Origin: Gammaproteobacteria bacterium
Lineage (GTDB): Bacteria; Pseudomonadota; Gammaproteobacteria; Pseudomonadales; Halieaceae
Length of the DNA stretch: 64,000 bases
Reading direction: 5' to 3'
Assembly (NCBI GenBank): GCA_030427085.1
Contig: JAUHXH010000002.1
Span: forward strand, 744,001-808,000
Part shown: positions 62,036 to 64,000 of the stretch, piece after piece
Position numbering within the stretch: position 1 is the first letter of the stretch
Layout: every line of letters begins with the position of its first letter
The notes under the pieces: generated by a model
Database searches by the model: none
What the model saw: only the letters and a program-made list of their open reading frames with translations
What the model was told of the DNA's origin: nothing
Program-made: the position numbers and the translations under genes

Positions 62036-63946
62036 CTATCCCTTGCGGTAGCCAATGCCGCGTTGCGCAAGCAGGGGCAGTTGCCGGTTCAGGCGGTCGG
62101 CAAAACCCGGCCAGTTTTTGCCTTCGGCTGGGCTCCAGGCGTTTTCAGCCACTGCGAGCAGGCGTGGGAAGGCCATGTACTGCAGGCGCTGCTCGCTACT
62201 CAGTAATTCACTCCACAGTTGGGCCTGAACACCCACTACCGCCTGCGCAGTGGCGCTGTCTTTGCCCTCTGGTTCGTATTCATAGCAGGTCTGCAGATCG
62301 GCGGTGCCGGCCCAGTACAGGCCGGGTTCATTGATGCTCTTGTCCCAGGCGAGGTCCAGATAGGTGTGCTGTGCTGCGCAGGCAATGACGGGATAACCCA
62401 TGGCGGCAGTCCTTTGGGCGCTATCGGCACTGGTCCAGGCGCAAATGACTGCGTCGTGGGCGAGCTTGTCGCCGTGAGCGGCTTCTTCCCAGCCCATGAA
62501 CTGCTTGCCTTTGCCGCGCAGGTAATCCTGCACGTGACGCAGCAGATGGCCCTGTAAATCCAGCGGTTTTTCGTAACCGTGCTGCGACAACATGGTTTGA
62601 CACGCCGGGGAATCGACCCACACGCCCTCCGGCACTTCATCCGCACCGAGGTGAATCCAGGGCGACGGGAACAAGGTGCAGACCTCATCCAGCACGCCTT
62701 CCAGAAATTCGTAGGTGCCGGGCAGGGCGGGGTTGAGTACGTTATCGCGGTACAACTGTACTGACAGGTAGCGGGATTGGTCGCCGCTTTCCTGCAACAG
62801 GTGTGGCAAGGCTTTGATCGCTGCGCGTGAATGCCCGGGGATATCGATTTCCGGGATGACAGTAATCTGGCGCGCTGCCGCGTAGGCAACAATCTCACGC
62901 ACGTCGTCCTGGCTGTAGTAGCCACCGTAGCGTTCGGCACCGCTGCCGAACTGCGAGGCCAGCGCTTCGCCTTCACCGCGCCAGGCACCCACATCGGTCA
63001 ACTGCGGGTAGCGCTTGATCTCCACACGCCAGCCCTCATCGTCGGTGAGGTGCCAGTGGAAGCGATTGAGTTTGAAGCGCGCCATTTCATCCAGCAGGGT
63101 TTTGATTGCCGCGGTGCTGTGGAAGTGGCGGGCGCAGTCCAGCATTAGGCCGCGGTGGCTGAATCGCGGAGTGTCCTCAATCGTTCCGCACGGAATTTTC
63201 CCCGTATGGACTTCGGCCAATTGTTGCAGTGATACCAGGCCGTAAAAGTGGCCGGCGGCACTCGACGCCTCGATGTGGACTGCTGTGGCCTGGATGCGCA
63301 GTCGATAACCTTCATCCGGCAGCGCAGGGTCGGCACTCAATACCAGTTGCGCTTCGGCGGGTTCATTGACGGATTTGGTGCGCAATTCGTTGCCGGTAAA
63401 CCGGGAAAAATCTGCCAGTACTGCCTGGATGATGTCGCTTGCGTAGGCTGACCAGATGTCGGGGCAAGGGAAGTGCCCGCTTGTCATCCTTACCTGCTCG
63501 GGACGGGGCAACAGGTGTGGAAGCTCACTGGTAACCATGGGTCGAGGTGGCGTAGCGGAATTTGCTGCCTGCTGGTCTGTCAGCGCCGCTCGCAGATTGT
63601 GTGAAGCCAGCTCAACACTGTGCAGGCCGTTCTCGCTGAGCAAATAAAACCCATTGGGAATATCTGACACGCGCTGGATGATGGGCGTCTCGGCGAAGAA
63701 CTCGAGTTCAATGGACTCGCCTGGCGCCAGCGGGTTGGCCCTGTCGCAGGCAACCACCCAGTGACTCCCTGTCTGGTCGAGGATCTGGGTACCTCCGCCT
63801 GCCTCGATCAGCTTGGGCAGGTCGAAATGCAGGCGCCAGTTTTCCAGCGCCTCTTCCTGTGTGTTTTGCAACTGCAGCAGCAACTGCATACGAGCGTCAG
63901 GCAGGGGAATCAGCGTGATCTGCAATGAAATTGACAACGTTGTCAT
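62036..63946 (-). CDS. Cytoplasmic beta-N-acetylhexosaminidase (GH20)
   Basis: A 636-residue protein from the ATG at 63944-63946 (MTTLSISLQITL); a second ATG at 63955 adds three residues. No signal peptide. A C2-like N-terminal ~130 residues (carbohydrate-binding-like LLQLQNTQEEALENWRLHF) leads to a GH20b region and then the barrel: FSHRGLMLDCARHFHS, RFHWHLTDDEGWRVEI, PEIDIPGHSRA and HLGADEVPEGV with the catalytic Asp436-Glu437. It probably hydrolyses imported chitobiose or other GlcNAc oligosaccharides to GlcNAc for NagK. The NagR palindrome overlaps codons 1-5. Confidence 0.9.
   Translation of the reverse strand: MTTLSISLQITLIPLPDARMQLLLQLQNTQEEALENWRLHFDLPKLIEAGGGTQILDQTGSHWVVACDRANPLAPGESIELEFFAETPIIQRVSDIPNGFYLLSENGLHSVELASHNLRAALTDQQAANSATPPRPMVTSELPHLLPRPEQVRMTSGHFPCPDIWSAYASDIIQAVLADFSRFTGNELRTKSVNEPAEAQLVLSADPALPDEGYRLRIQATAVHIEASSAAGHFYGLVSLQQLAEVHTGKIPCGTIEDTPRFSHRGLMLDCARHFHSTAAIKTLLDEMARFKLNRFHWHLTDDEGWRVEIKRYPQLTDVGAWRGEGEALASQFGSGAERYGGYYSQDDVREIVAYAAARQITVIPEIDIPGHSRAAIKALPHLLQESGDQSRYLSVQLYRDNVLNPALPGTYEFLEGVLDEVCTLFPSPWIHLGADEVPEGVWVDSPACQTMLSQHGYEKPLDLQGHLLRHVQDYLRGKGKQFMGWEEAAHGDKLAHDAVICAWTSADSAQRTAAMGYPVIACAAQHTYLDLAWDKSINEPGLYWAGTADLQTCYEYEPEGKDSATAQAVVGVQAQLWSELLSSEQRLQYMAFPRLLAVAENAWSPAEGKNWPGFADRLNRQLPLLAQRGIGYRKG
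63933..63944. promoter_or_regulatory. NagR operator at the hexosaminidase start codon
   Basis: The perfect palindrome GACAACGTTGTC lies at 63933-63944, extended to 14 bases by T and A. It overlaps the ATG and first codons of the cytoplasmic GH20 gene, downstream of the candidate promoter at 63954-63983. It would act by blocking initiation or elongation. Confidence 0.75.
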
Positions 63947-63953
63947 AGCGCGC

Positions 63954-63983
63954 ATTCTGGGCTGGAGGGCATTGCCCTGTCAA
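63954..63983 (-). promoter_or_regulatory. Promoter of the cytoplasmic GH20 gene
   Basis: On the minus strand, TTGACA (63983-63978), 18 bases, CAGAAT (63959-63954). The predicted start is within a base or two of the ATG at 63946, so the message would be leaderless; no ribosome-binding site is visible. Confidence 0.45.
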
Positions 63984-64000
63984 GCTACCCGGCGCTGATA

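Noticed and set aside
1-64000. CRISPR arrays, insertion sequences, prophage or integrative elements
   Set aside because: No direct-repeat arrays, transposase or integrase motifs, or terminal inverted repeats were found; the single tRNA (35737-35810) has no integrase or attachment-site duplication next to it.

Overview
The window looks like a chromosome segment of a free-living, probably marine, GC-rich gammaproteobacterium. TonB-dependent receptors sit next to sapC and flavin-dependent halogenase genes, there is a LacI-type nag regulon, and one protein ends in a CTERM-like tail. This mix is typical of Cellvibrionales/Halieaceae-like bacteria. The assignment is an inference from gene content; no rRNA gene is present to test it. 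No CRISPR array, insertion sequence, integrase or phage gene was seen.

Layout. (1) 1-5917, minus: the N-terminal 1,970 or so residues of a giant secreted repeat protein that runs off the left edge. (2) 6151-14486: a surface-glycan block with two capsule-synthesis/sulfotransferase-like proteins, a Stf0-like sulfotransferase, a GT2 glycosyltransferase with GtrA, a GT39-like membrane transferase and a large GT4 fusion. (3) 14585-20202: a lipoprotein with an InlB-B-like repeat, pirin, a 100-residue LysR-type DNA-binding protein, MltF and an arylsulfatase. (4) 20242-35125: an amide and amino-acid scavenging block. It holds a choloylglycine/penicillin-acylase-type hydrolase, aspartate 4-decarboxylase, two amidohydrolases, two outer-membrane channels, an aspartate:alanine antiporter, a membrane-bound AraC regulator, a TonB-dependent receptor and an M20 peptidase. 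(5) 35104-40171: a CTERM-like exported protein, tRNA-Gly(CCC), AsmA and a PhyH-type dioxygenase. (6) 40168-47392: a tightly overlapping valine/isobutyrate degradation operon, with a CoA-acylating aldehyde dehydrogenase of the AdhE/EutE type where mmsA would be expected, and a divergent AraC regulator. (7) 47399-63946: an N-acetylglucosamine/chitooligosaccharide locus with nagR, nagK, a TonB-dependent receptor, sapC, two halogenase-family flavoproteins, a secreted GH20, a sodium:solute symporter, nagX and a second, cytoplasmic GH20.

How the last locus works together. The palindrome GACAACGTTGTC occurs upstream of nagK, upstream of the receptor and at the start of the cytoplasmic GH20 gene. A one-mismatch copy lies upstream of nagR. 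At nagK, the receptor and nagR it overlaps a plausible -35 box. This gives a self-consistent NagR regulon readable from sequence alone. Inferred flow: the receptor imports chitooligosaccharides, the exported GH20 trims them, the symporter (with NagX) delivers sugar to the cytoplasm, and the cytoplasmic GH20 and NagK finish the job. The roles of SapC and the two halogenase-like proteins in this regulon are unknown and are the most interesting open point. A canonical intrinsic terminator lies in the nagK leader, between the operator/promoter and the start codon, suggesting attenuation or a short regulated RNA.
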